From positions 1 to 63,376 of the forward strand of contig CAZERD010000003.1 of assembly GCA_964515405.1 (NCBI GenBank): DNA of 63,376 bases, given 5' to 3'. This document shows, in pieces, positions 7,601 to 16,372 of the stretch. Made by a program: the position numbers and the translations under genes. The notes under the pieces are model-generated. The model saw only the letters and a program-made list of their open reading frames with translations, ran no database searches and was not told where the DNA came from. Position 1 is the first letter of the stretch; each line of letters opens with the position of its first letter. This stretch comes from CAZERD01 sp964515405 (GTDB lineage Bacteria; Campylobacterota_A; Desulfurellia; Desulfurellales; CAZERD01).

Positions 7601-9610
7601 ATGGGAAAAGTTGAACGCATTAAACTCCCCGATGAACTACCGCCATACCCTAAATTTGAGGAAGGAGTAAGAAGAGCCCCTGCAAGACACTTCAATCTGA
7701 GTCCATCACAAGTAAAACTCGCCCTAAAAAACGCCCTCAGATACGTTCCTAAGCATCTTCACGAGCGACTGATACATGAATTTCTCAAAGAATTAAAAAC
7801 ACGAGGCAGAATATACGCTTACCGATACAGACCAGAGGGTAGAATCTGGGGCAAACCCATCGAACAATACCGCGGAAAAACAGTAGAAGGAAAAGCCTTC
7901 CAGGTGATGGTAGACAATAACCTTGACTTTGACGTGGCCCTTTATCCATATGAACTTGTAACATATGGTGAAACAGGGCAAGTATTCCAGAATTGGATGC
8001 AGTACGTACTCGTAAAGCGTTATCTTGAAGTCATGGAAAAAGACCAAACCCTAGTTATAATGTCTGGTCACCCCTTAGGTCTGTTCAAATCCCACGAGGA
8101 AGCCCCACGGGTAATCATCACAAACTCCATGATGGTTGGCATGTTTGACAACCCAGAGGATTGGAATACCGCAGCCCAACTTGGGGTAGCAAATTACGGA
8201 CAGATGACAGCCGGAGGATGGATGTACATAGGCCCACAGGGAATCGTACACGGAACATATATCACTATCCTAAACGCAGCAAGACTATTTCTCAATGTAC
8301 CGTGGGATAGAGATCTCTCAGGACATCTCTTCGTGAGCTCTGGGCTTGGAGGCATGAGCGGAGCCCAAGCAAAAGCCGTTGAGATAGCAGGTGGAGTAGG
8401 AATAATAGCTGAAGTTGACGAATCAAGGATAAAAACAAGAAAGTCCCAAAAGTGGCTCAGCGTGGCAACCAACAGCCTATCAGAAGCTTTCTCCATTGCT
8501 CATAAGCATATTAAAGACAAGAAACCCATATCCATAGGATACCACGGCAACATCGTTGACCTTTTAGAGTACGCCGTGAACAACAACATTGACATAGAAC
8601 TCCTCTCAGACCAAACTTCCTGCCACGTGCCATATGACGGAGGCTATATCCCCCAGGGCCTCACCCTTGAAGAAAGCAGAGCAATGATAAAGAACAACCA
8701 TTCCAAATTCATAGAACATGTAAACTCATCACTCAAAAAACACTTTGGTCTTATAAAGAAACTCACAGAGAGAGGAAGTCACTTTTGGGACTACGGTAAC
8801 AGTTTTCTTAAGGCCGTATTTGATGCAGGCGTGAAAGAAGTCGCAAAAAACGGTTTCGACACAAGCGAGGGATTCATATTCCCCTCCTACGTTGAGGACA
8901 TAATGGGACCCTTATACTTTGATTACGGGTACGGGCCATTTAGATGGGTATGCCTATCAAGAAGACATGAGGACTTAATAAAAACAGATATGGCAGCCCT
9001 GCTTCTTATAAACAAGAACCGCAGGATGCAGGATAGAGATAACTACTATTGGATAAAAAATGCAGAAAAAAACAACCTTGTCGTTGGGACTGAAGCAAGA
9101 ATACTGTATGCTGACGCTCCAACAAGAACAGCAATAGCTTTAAAATTCAACGAAATGGTAAGAAAGGGTGAAATAGGGCCAGTGATGCTGGGAAGAGACC
9201 ACCACGATACCGGCGGCACAGACTCACCTTTCAGAGAAACAGCCAACATCAGGGATGGGAGCAACATCATGGCTGACATGTCAGTACACTGTTTCGCTGG
9301 AAACGCCGCACGGGGTATGAGCATGGTAGTCCTAAGCAACGGTGGAGGTGTTGGAATAGGAAAGGCAAAAAACGGGGGATTCGGGCTCGTTCTTGACGGT
9401 TCAGAAAGAATAGATGGAATAATAAGGAGGGCTATACCCTGGGACGTGATGGTAGGCGTAAGCAGGAGAGCATGGGCAAGAAACGAACACGCCCTTGCCG
9501 TAGTCAAGGAATGGAATAAAGACAGTGAGGATATAATAACAGTACCAGAATTAGCAGATGATGAACTTCTGGAAAATGTTGTGAAAGAGGAACTGAGAGA
9601 TGAGCTGTAA
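7601..9610 (+). CDS. hutU: Urocanate hydratase, long (eukaryote-like) form
   Basis: Converts urocanate to imidazolonepropionate using tightly bound NAD+ as electrophile. Signatures include YGQMTAGGWMYIGPQGIVHG, SSGLGGMSGAQAKA, DQTSCHVPYDGGY (containing the catalytic cysteine) and RDHHDTGGTDSPFRET. At 669 residues it is about 110 longer than the common bacterial enzyme (about 555) and matches the size and many sequence blocks of the animal UROC1 form, for example ALRYVP near residue 50 and GKAFQVMVDNNLD near 107. An AAGGAGG site precedes the ATG. It overlaps hutI by 11 bp. Confidence 0.96.
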   Translation: MGKVERIKLPDELPPYPKFEEGVRRAPARHFNLSPSQVKLALKNALRYVPKHLHERLIHEFLKELKTRGRIYAYRYRPEGRIWGKPIEQYRGKTVEGKAFQVMVDNNLDFDVALYPYELVTYGETGQVFQNWMQYVLVKRYLEVMEKDQTLVIMSGHPLGLFKSHEEAPRVIITNSMMVGMFDNPEDWNTAAQLGVANYGQMTAGGWMYIGPQGIVHGTYITILNAARLFLNVPWDRDLSGHLFVSSGLGGMSGAQAKAVEIAGGVGIIAEVDESRIKTRKSQKWLSVATNSLSEAFSIAHKHIKDKKPISIGYHGNIVDLLEYAVNNNIDIELLSDQTSCHVPYDGGYIPQGLTLEESRAMIKNNHSKFIEHVNSSLKKHFGLIKKLTERGSHFWDYGNSFLKAVFDAGVKEVAKNGFDTSEGFIFPSYVEDIMGPLYFDYGYGPFRWVCLSRRHEDLIKTDMAALLLINKNRRMQDRDNYYWIKNAEKNNLVVGTEARILYADAPTRTAIALKFNEMVRKGEIGPVMLGRDHHDTGGTDSPFRETANIRDGSNIMADMSVHCFAGNAARGMSMVVLSNGGGVGIGKAKNGGFGLVLDGSERIDGIIRRAIPWDVMVGVSRRAWARNEHALAVVKEWNKDSEDIITVPELADDELLENVVKEELRDEL

Positions 9611-10865
9611 CATTGATACGCTCATAGTGAATGCCAATATTTTTACAGTGGCTGACACGCAAAAGAGGGCAAAACGGGGTGAGGAATTAAAGGAACTCTT
9701 CGTAATAGAAAACGGAGCAATAGCCATACATAACGGAAGCATAGTGGATGTGGGACCAACAAAACACCTCATAAGAATCTATGGGGATGCACGTAACATA
9801 ACAGATGTTGAGGGCAACGCTGTACTACCCGGATTCATTGATCCACATACCCATGCCGTGTTTATCGGAACTAGGGAAAATGAATTCAGGATGAGACTTG
9901 AAGGAAAAACATACTTAGAAATCCTGAAAAACGGCGGTGGAATCATAAGTACAGTAAAAAGAGTCAGAGAAAGCTCCCTGGAAAAATTAATAGAGGCAAC
10001 AGCTGAAAGAATAAAAACATTCTACGAGTGGGGAACAACCACCATAGAAGCAAAAAGCGGGTACGGATTGAATTTTGAATCTGAAATAAAACAGCTAAAA
10101 GCAATAAAGGAACTCAACAGAACCCTGTCGTGTGAGATAATACCCACCTTCACGGGAGCTCATGCAATACCAACAGATATACCAAAAGGAAAGTACATTG
10201 ATAGCGTTATCAACGAAATGATACCATACGTAGCAACCAATAAACTCGCAGAGTTTATAGATGTGTTCTGTGAAAAGGGAGTATACTCCGCCTCAGAAAC
10301 AAAAGCCATACTAAACCAGGGGTTCAAATATGGTCTCAAAGCAAGAATACACTCTGATGAAATAGAAGCTATAGGATGCACTGAACTGGCTGACGAAATA
10401 CCTATGGTATCATGCGACCACCTTTTGAAAATAACGGAAAAAGGCATGGAAATATTAGCAAAAACCGGAACAATAGCTGTATTATTGCCCGGAACTGCCT
10501 TCAGCCTAAGAGAAACCTATGCTCCGGCCAGAAAAATGATAAAAGCAGGCATACCCATATCGTTAGCCACGGATTGCAATCCTGGAAGCTCATTCACCGA
10601 ATCAATGCCCACAATTATCACGCTATCTGTTATGGAAATGGGGCTCGCCATTGAAGAAGCTATAACAGCTTGCACCCTGAACGCAGCTTACTCACTCGGC
10701 AGAGAAAACACATTGGGAAGCATAGAAAAAGGGAAACAAGCAGACCTGATAATCCTGAAGTACCCACACCCCATATTCATACCTTACCACTTTGGTGTAA
10801 ACCCTATATTCGCCACATACAAAAGGGGAAGGAGGGTTTATAGTGCTCCTTCAGCAGATCGTTAA
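9600..10865 (+). CDS. hutI: Imidazolonepropionase
   Basis: Amidohydrolase that opens imidazolone-5-propionate to N-formimidoyl-glutamate, the third hut step. Metal and catalytic motifs are visible: DPHTHAVF (HxH), GAHAIP, HSDEIEAIG (His and Glu) and ATDCNPGSS (catalytic Asp). Length of 421 residues is normal. The ATG sits inside the end of hutU, and the last 23 bp overlap the GTG start of livH, so translation coupling along the operon is likely. With hutH, hutU and hutG it completes the four-enzyme route to glutamate plus formamide. Confidence 0.96.
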   Translation: MSCNIDTLIVNANIFTVADTQKRAKRGEELKELFVIENGAIAIHNGSIVDVGPTKHLIRIYGDARNITDVEGNAVLPGFIDPHTHAVFIGTRENEFRMRLEGKTYLEILKNGGGIISTVKRVRESSLEKLIEATAERIKTFYEWGTTTIEAKSGYGLNFESEIKQLKAIKELNRTLSCEIIPTFTGAHAIPTDIPKGKYIDSVINEMIPYVATNKLAEFIDVFCEKGVYSASETKAILNQGFKYGLKARIHSDEIEAIGCTELADEIPMVSCDHLLKITEKGMEILAKTGTIAVLLPGTAFSLRETYAPARKMIKAGIPISLATDCNPGSSFTESMPTIITLSVMEMGLAIEEAITACTLNAAYSLGRENTLGSIEKGKQADLIILKYPHPIFIPYHFGVNPIFATYKRGRRVYSAPSADR

Positions 10866-11709
10866 CGGTTTAACCATAGGTGGGGTATACGCACTCATAG
10901 CTGTAGGACTCGCTATGGTCTACGGCATACTCAGAATCATTCATGTAGCCCATGCGGGTGTATATGTGGTAGGTGCATATACCGGACTCTACACATTCAC
11001 ACTCACAGGGAGTCTTATCCTCTCAATGGCAGCAGCCATGGTCGTAAGTGCGCTGGTGGGCGTACTGATTCAGGATCTCGTGTATTTCCCATTACTAAAG
11101 TATCCACCTATAGTACCCCTGATAGCCAGTATAGGCATATTCATAAGCCTTGAAGAGGGCATGAGGCTCATATTTGGACCGTATATCCAGTCATTTCCAA
11201 AACACCTATTTGGCGAGGAGTTCCATATCGGCACCATAGTAATAGGTGGCTCTCAGCTAATTGTCTTAGCAGTATCCTTTTTTTCCATACTGGCTCTATG
11301 GTATATAACCGAACACACAAAATTTGGCATGAGCCTAAAAGCGATATCGCAGGACATGGAGATGGCAGAGGTAATGTCAATAAACAGCAAAAAAACAACG
11401 CTAATGGCATTCGCCCTGGGCTCTGCCCTGGCTGGTATCGCAGGCGTACTTGTCGGGGTATATTTCAACTCTGTTTATCCATCCATGGGCGATATGCCTG
11501 CATACAAATCCTTAGCTATTATAGTGGTTGGGGGAATGGGCAACATATGGGGAGCATTCTATGCAGCATTGCTCATAGGTCTAATAGAAGCCCTGTCAGT
11601 GGGAATATTCAATATCCCACTACCAAGAAATTCACTGGCGTTTTTGTTCATGATACTAGTCCTTATGATCAAACCGGAGGGTCTAACATCAGTATTTGGT
11701 AAGGGATAG
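10843..11709 (+). CDS. livH: Branched-chain-type amino acid ABC permease LivH
   Basis: Integral inner-membrane permease of 288 residues with about eight hydrophobic helices. Family signatures are NGLTIGGVYALIAVGLAMVYGILRIIHVAHAG at the N-terminus (cited in part), the cytoplasmic loop EMAEVMSIN, and VVGGMGNIWGAF. The start is a GTG with GGAGGG 7 nt upstream, inside hutI. It pairs with LivM to form the translocation pore for the substrate delivered by the LivJ-type protein encoded in the same operon. Confidence 0.94.
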   Translation: MLLQQIVNGLTIGGVYALIAVGLAMVYGILRIIHVAHAGVYVVGAYTGLYTFTLTGSLILSMAAAMVVSALVGVLIQDLVYFPLLKYPPIVPLIASIGIFISLEEGMRLIFGPYIQSFPKHLFGEEFHIGTIVIGGSQLIVLAVSFFSILALWYITEHTKFGMSLKAISQDMEMAEVMSINSKKTTLMAFALGSALAGIAGVLVGVYFNSVYPSMGDMPAYKSLAIIVVGGMGNIWGAFYAALLIGLIEALSVGIFNIPLPRNSLAFLFMILVLMIKPEGLTSVFGKG

Positions 11710-11712
11710 GAA

Positions 11713-12591
11713 ATGTCTGCTTACATGTGTACTCTGCTAACCATAATAGGCATGTACATGATCTTAGCACTGAGTCTCAATATAATAGTCGGATATGCAG
11801 GACAAATATCACTGGGACACGCAGCATTTTGGGGCATAGGAGCATATTCCTTCGCTGTCCTCACCACAAAATTCTCCATCCCATTTCTGGAGTCAAGCAT
11901 AATAGCTGTTATAATAACCGCTATAATAGGCATAATACTCGGACTACCCAGCCTAAGAGTCAGGGATGATTTTCTCGCCATCACTACAATAGGCATAAAC
12001 TTCATTGTACAGGCCGTATTCAAATACGTAAAGTTTTTCGGCGGAGCAATGGGTATAGGAAACATCCCATTTCCAACATGGAATGGAACCATGATCTCAT
12101 CGGGTGAGTTTCTGGGGCTCACGTATCTGATGGTTGTATTCACCATAGCCATAAGTTACGCATTCAAACGTTCATGGGCAGGACTTGCCTCCTCAGCCAT
12201 AAAAGACGACGAGCTGGCCTCAAGCATCTCTGGGGTGGATCCTCGTAGATTCAAGGTAATGACATTTGCCCTGGGCTCTGCCTTGGCTGGTATTGCAGGC
12301 GTTCTATACGCAAGTTTCATGGGATTTATAAGTGCGAATACATTCTCCTTTCCAGTATCCGTAACAATACTTGCAATGGTTATGGTGGGAGGAGAAAACA
12401 CAATCATCGGTCCCATGTTCGGTGCCGTACTACTTGTGGTTATGCCTGAACTATTCAGGCCCATACACAACTACAGAATGTTGCTGTACGGTGGGCTGTT
12501 GCTTCTTATGATGAGATTCCAGCCGAGCGGGTTTTTCGGAAGAGAGGGAATACTATGGACGCTAATAAAACCAAAGAGATCCTACAGATAA
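11713..12591 (+). CDS. livM: Branched-chain-type amino acid ABC permease LivM
   Basis: Second permease subunit, 292 residues, with about eight to ten membrane segments. Characteristic stretches are LNIIVGYAGQISLGHAAFWGIG, LRVRDDFLAITTIG and MVMVGGENTIIGPMFGA. It starts 3 bp after livH stops. Its last 37 bp overlap livG, an unusually long overlap that suggests translational coupling. Confidence 0.94.
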   Translation: MSAYMCTLLTIIGMYMILALSLNIIVGYAGQISLGHAAFWGIGAYSFAVLTTKFSIPFLESSIIAVIITAIIGIILGLPSLRVRDDFLAITTIGINFIVQAVFKYVKFFGGAMGIGNIPFPTWNGTMISSGEFLGLTYLMVVFTIAISYAFKRSWAGLASSAIKDDELASSISGVDPRRFKVMTFALGSALAGIAGVLYASFMGFISANTFSFPVSVTILAMVMVGGENTIIGPMFGAVLLVVMPELFRPIHNYRMLLYGGLLLLMMRFQPSGFFGREGILWTLIKPKRSYR

Positions 12592-13325
12592 ACAGCATAA
12601 CAAAGCTATTTAGCGGACTCAAAGCCTTGGACAGCGTTACATATTCTATTAGAAGGGGAGGTATATTCGGGATAGTTGGTCCAAACGGTGCCGGAAAAAC
12701 TACCTTGTTTAATATAATAAGTGGTGTGCTCAAACCAACCCACGGGAGTATATACTTGAATGGAGAAGAAACAACAGGCCTACCATCCCATCTAATGGTA
12801 AGAAAAGGCATAGGAAGAACCTTCCAAGTGGTGAGACCTTTCCGACACCTTTCAGTCCTTGAAAATGTTATGGTAGCCCACGGAATTAAGTTCTATCCCA
12901 GTATAAAGTGTTTCGGCATGTGGAAAAACAAACAGAACATAAAGAAGGTAGAATCAATCTTAGAGATAACTGGCCTGCTAAAGTTCAAGGACAGGCCAGC
13001 AGATACACTACCCCTCGGGTTTCAAAGGAAACTTGAAATAGCCAGGGCATTGGCCACGGATCCATCAATCGTACTCCTCGATGAATCATTCTCAGGGCTT
13101 AGCTTCTCAGAAATGGACGAGCTAAAAGAACTGGTGTTATCATTGAACAAAGATGGGATAACGATACTGATAATAGAACACAACATGCCCATTGTAATGG
13201 AACTCTGTGAACGTGTGATGGTGCTCAATTACGGTAAAAAAATAGCTGAAGGCATACCCAAAGACGTCGTGAATAACCCTACAGTCATAGAGGCTTACCT
13301 TGGAAGAAAGAGAAAGCTTAATTGA
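12555..13325 (+). CDS. livG: Branched-chain-type amino acid ABC ATPase LivG
   Basis: ATP-binding subunit of 256 residues. Walker A is GPNGAGKTT, the family FQVVRPF segment is present, and IIEHNMP is the H-loop. The ABC signature is degenerate: LPLGFQRKLEIARAL where LSYGQQRRLEIARAL-like sequences are usual. The residue after the Walker B glutamate is Ser (LLDES) instead of the usual Pro. These may tune nucleotide hydrolysis or just reflect lineage drift; the catalytic Glu and H-loop His are intact. Confidence 0.94.
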   Translation: MDANKTKEILQINSITKLFSGLKALDSVTYSIRRGGIFGIVGPNGAGKTTLFNIISGVLKPTHGSIYLNGEETTGLPSHLMVRKGIGRTFQVVRPFRHLSVLENVMVAHGIKFYPSIKCFGMWKNKQNIKKVESILEITGLLKFKDRPADTLPLGFQRKLEIARALATDPSIVLLDESFSGLSFSEMDELKELVLSLNKDGITILIIEHNMPIVMELCERVMVLNYGKKIAEGIPKDVVNNPTVIEAYLGRKRKLN

Positions 13326-14022
13326 AATAAAGGAACTTGAAGTCTCATATGGAGAGATAAAAGCCCTGAGAGGTATAACCCTCTCCGTGAAAAAACACGA
13401 ATGCGTTTCTGTTGTAGGAGCAAACGGCGCTGGAAAAAGCACACTCCTAAAAACAATAATGGGTTTAACACGTAAGAACAAGGGGCAGATAATTTATTCT
13501 GGAAGGGATATATCGAATCTTCCAGCCCACAGGAGAGCCAAATTGGGTATATCCCTTGTGCCTGAGGGAGGCAGAGTATTTCCTAAAATACCGGTTATAG
13601 GGAACTTGATGCTCGGGGCATACAGAGAGAAAAATAAAAGAATCATAGAACAAAGAGTAGAAGAGGTGTTCTCAATATTCCCCAGGCTCGCCGAGAGAAA
13701 AAATCAAACGGCAGGTACGCTTTCCGGTGGTGAAAGACAGATGCTTGCAGTGGCAAGGGCTTTAATGAGCGAACCAGAACTGCTCATGATAGACGAGATT
13801 TCACTGGGGCTCATGCCCAAACTCGTTGATACAGTATTTGAAACCATAGAAACCTTACACAAGAGAGGGATAACACTCCTATTGGCCGAACAGAATGCCC
13901 AAAAGGCCATAGAGGTATCACAAAGGATATACATACTCGAACTAGGCAGAATAGTGAAACACGGAGCCGCCGAAGGGATAATAGAGGATGAAGATATTAA
14001 GAAAGCCTACTTAGGTTACTAA
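13300..14022 (+). CDS. livF: Branched-chain-type amino acid ABC ATPase LivF
   Basis: Second ATPase, 240 residues, overlapping livG by 26 bp. It has Walker A GANGAGKST, a canonical signature LSGGERQMLAVARAL, Walker B MIDE followed by ISLGLMP (Ile where Pro is usual) and ILLAEQNA-type H-loop context. It is the last gene of the hut/liv operon. A new promoter follows within 40 bp, and I saw no strong terminator hairpin between them. Confidence 0.94.
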   Translation: MEERESLIEIKELEVSYGEIKALRGITLSVKKHECVSVVGANGAGKSTLLKTIMGLTRKNKGQIIYSGRDISNLPAHRRAKLGISLVPEGGRVFPKIPVIGNLMLGAYREKNKRIIEQRVEEVFSIFPRLAERKNQTAGTLSGGERQMLAVARALMSEPELLMIDEISLGLMPKLVDTVFETIETLHKRGITLLLAEQNAQKAIEVSQRIYILELGRIVKHGAAEGIIEDEDIKKAYLGY

Positions 14023-14037
14023 AAAAGGAACTTCTTA

Positions 14038-14066
14038 TTGACCTAACATAAAATACAGCCTATAAT
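14038..14066 (+). promoter_or_regulatory. Promoter for the sensor/chemoreceptor operon
   Basis: TTGACC (14038-14043) is followed by exactly 17 nt and TATAAT (14061-14066). The start codon of the next gene is at 14101 with ACGGAGG upstream, so a leader of about 27 nt is expected. Confidence 0.75.
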
Positions 14067-14100
14067 CAGGATATAGCATTGTTTTGAACGGAGGCAAACT

Positions 14101-14880
14101 ATGGCCTACTGTAGTAAATCCAATTCAGACGTGGACCTGGAAAAGGGTGAGATTTTATACGAGGAACCGGGATACCAATTCATATGGCTGGGGTGGGGAA
14201 AGTTTGACGAAGGGCTTATACAAACAAACCAGTACCTCATCATCAACAACGGAAAGGGAATACTCCTTGACCCAGGGGGCATACACATATTCCCCAAAGT
14301 GGTCGCAAACATCACAAACTATATAGATCTCGAGAACATCAAGTATATCTTCTTCACCCATCAAGACCCAGATGTGAGTTCGGGGTTATCCATGTGGTTA
14401 TCCGTGACAGAAGCCAGTGTTTACATCTCTTCACTGTGGGTAAGGTTTCTACCACACCTTGGCATAACAGACCTCTCCAGAATAAAACCCATAGAAGACA
14501 GTGGCGGCACCTTGGAACACGCAAGATTTATTCCCGCACACTTTTTGCATTCACCTGGCTTTCATACGCTGTATGACCAAAAATCCAAAATACTATTCAG
14601 TGGAGACATAGGAGCCGCTGTGTTCTCTGAATCTGAAAAATACCTATTCGTGGATGATTTTGACACCCATGTGAAATTGATGGAAGCTTTCCATAAAAGA
14701 TACATGGCATCCTCCAACGCATGCAGGAAATTCATCAGCCTCATAAGGCAGCTGGATATAGAAATGATAGCTCCACAACACGGGGGTGTTTTCAGAGGAA
14801 AATCCGTGAAGAAATTCATAGATTGGTTGGAAAGGTTAAAATGTGGAAGCGATATAATTGACGAAATATCTGGTATGTGA
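14101..14880 (+). CDS. Diiron metallo-beta-lactamase-fold protein (ODP-like sensor)
   Basis: This 259-residue soluble protein has the beta-lactamase fold of flavodiiron proteins but no flavodoxin domain. Candidate metal ligands are H87, D89 and D91 in THQDPD (an HxDxD version of the flavodiiron HxExD motif), H150 in LHSPGF, D169 in FSGDIG and H227 in APQHGG. Free-standing proteins of this type include ODP, the diiron oxygen/iron sensor recruited to chemotaxis in Treponema denticola. Here the next gene, 9 bp downstream, is a soluble chemoreceptor, so an O2- or redox-sensing role feeding chemotaxis is a good hypothesis. Other hydrolase functions cannot be excluded. Confidence 0.8.
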   Translation: MAYCSKSNSDVDLEKGEILYEEPGYQFIWLGWGKFDEGLIQTNQYLIINNGKGILLDPGGIHIFPKVVANITNYIDLENIKYIFFTHQDPDVSSGLSMWLSVTEASVYISSLWVRFLPHLGITDLSRIKPIEDSGGTLEHARFIPAHFLHSPGFHTLYDQKSKILFSGDIGAAVFSESEKYLFVDDFDTHVKLMEAFHKRYMASSNACRKFISLIRQLDIEMIAPQHGGVFRGKSVKKFIDWLERLKCGSDIIDEISGM

Positions 14881-14889
14881 GGTTCACAA

Positions 14890-15744
14890 ATGTCCGATTC
14901 AATAAATCGACATACAGGACCAAAGGAAAACGCGATAAAAAAGCTCTCTATGGGCGTAATAAAGAGCTCTCTCCTATCAACGGCAATGGTAGAAAGCATA
15001 AATATCATATCCCATAACATAGCAACACTGGATGACGAAATGAAAACCTTCTCTGCATCACTTGAAGAAATGGACGGAAACCTCAGGGGAATGAAAGACA
15101 ATATACTGAGCGTGAATGACAGTTTTAAAACTTTCAACAGCGATATAGGAGAGATAGCGGAGAATATAGTAAAAAGAAGCAACGACCTTGAGGAAAGAAA
15201 GAGTGACATAGGGGAATTTGTAGAGGAAATAAAGGGACTTGGCAGGGTGGCAGAAACAGTCAACTCAATAACAGACAACATATCCGAGATAGCAAGCCAA
15301 ACAAATCTCCTTGCCCTGAACGCAGCGATAGAAGCAGCAAGGGTCGGGGATAAAGGAAAAGGATTTGGAGTGGTAGCGGACGAGATAAAAAAACTTGCAG
15401 ATAAATCGCACAACCTTGCCGCAAGGATACAGGATATAATGGATGAATTTAATGACAAGCTAGACGAGATCCTGGAAAACGTAGAAGTGGTGTATAAGTT
15501 TCTTGAAACACTCAGCAGTGACTTTCAGAAATTTGCAGGCGTGTTTTCAGAGGTCAACGACACATCAAACACCATAGGCGAAGCTCTGAATGAAAATACT
15601 CTTGCAATCAATGAACACGCTGAAGTAATAAGCGATCTGGTGGAAAGGGTGGCGAACATATACAGACTCCTGAACAATATGCTTAAAGTTGTCAACGCTC
15701 TAAAGTATGCTAACAATAGAATAGAAAAACTTGTTAAACTGTGA
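14890..15744 (+). CDS. Soluble methyl-accepting chemotaxis-like protein
   Basis: A 284-residue protein with no membrane segment and no recognisable sensor domain. It is almost entirely helical coiled coil. The conserved kinase-control hairpin is present at about residues 135-175 (ISEIASQTNLLALNAAIEAAR followed by GKGFGVVADEIKKLA). The short N-terminal part (1-50) is too small for a classical input domain. It is co-transcribed with the ODP-like protein, which may supply the signal as a separate subunit. Confidence 0.88.
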   Translation: MSDSINRHTGPKENAIKKLSMGVIKSSLLSTAMVESINIISHNIATLDDEMKTFSASLEEMDGNLRGMKDNILSVNDSFKTFNSDIGEIAENIVKRSNDLEERKSDIGEFVEEIKGLGRVAETVNSITDNISEIASQTNLLALNAAIEAARVGDKGKGFGVVADEIKKLADKSHNLAARIQDIMDEFNDKLDEILENVEVVYKFLETLSSDFQKFAGVFSEVNDTSNTIGEALNENTLAINEHAEVISDLVERVANIYRLLNNMLKVVNALKYANNRIEKLVKL

Positions 15745-15748
15745 GAGC

Positions 15749-16369
15749 ATGACATCCTACAAACCATTTACCATAGGCGAAGTACTATCTGTCTCCTGGG
15801 AAATAGTGAAAAGGAAGTTTCTCTTCTTCATAGTAATCATGATCATCATGCTGCTCACTGTTACAATCCTGGATTCAATAACCCACTCGGCAAACTGGAT
15901 CCTGCTGAAAACCGCCTCTGTGGTACTGGCCTACATAGTCTCATGGGTATTTGAAACAGGCATGATAAACATTTCCCTCATTCTCTGCGACGGTAAAAGA
16001 CCCCAGTACTCAGACATGTTTCCTCCTTTCCCCTTACTGCTAAACTTTATAGGAGCTTCTATACTCTATGCTCTGATCATCTTTGTCGGTCTATTACTGT
16101 TGGTCATACCCGGAATAATATGGAGCGTATCCTTTTCACTTTATGGATTTTCAATAGTTGATGAAGGACTTGAACCAGTCTCAGCGCTCAAGAAAAGCAG
16201 CGAACTAACCAGAGGCATGCGGTGGGAAATTTTCGGCCTTATCATAATATTAACTGCGTTAAATACTATAGGCGCACTCCTGCTAGGGCTTGGTTTACTT
16301 GTCACGGTTCCACTGTCGTTTGTATCCATGAGCTACGTATACAGAAAACTAGAAAGCCACAGGAGGTGA
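15749..16369 (+). CDS. Small polytopic membrane protein
   Basis: About 206 residues with five to six hydrophobic segments. The central PGIIWSVSFSLYGFSIVDEGL region and the following ALKKSSELTRGMRWEIF are typical of a widespread group of uncharacterised bacterial membrane proteins (DUF975-like or YciC-like). No catalytic motif was seen. The ATG at 15749 overlaps nothing and follows GAGAG; an in-frame ATG at 15731 would overlap the chemoreceptor gene. Cyanase starts 3 bp downstream. Confidence 0.7.
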   Translation: MTSYKPFTIGEVLSVSWEIVKRKFLFFIVIMIIMLLTVTILDSITHSANWILLKTASVVLAYIVSWVFETGMINISLILCDGKRPQYSDMFPPFPLLLNFIGASILYALIIFVGLLLLVIPGIIWSVSFSLYGFSIVDEGLEPVSALKKSSELTRGMRWEIFGLIIILTALNTIGALLLGLGLLVTVPLSFVSMSYVYRKLESHRR

Positions 16370-16372
16370 AAT

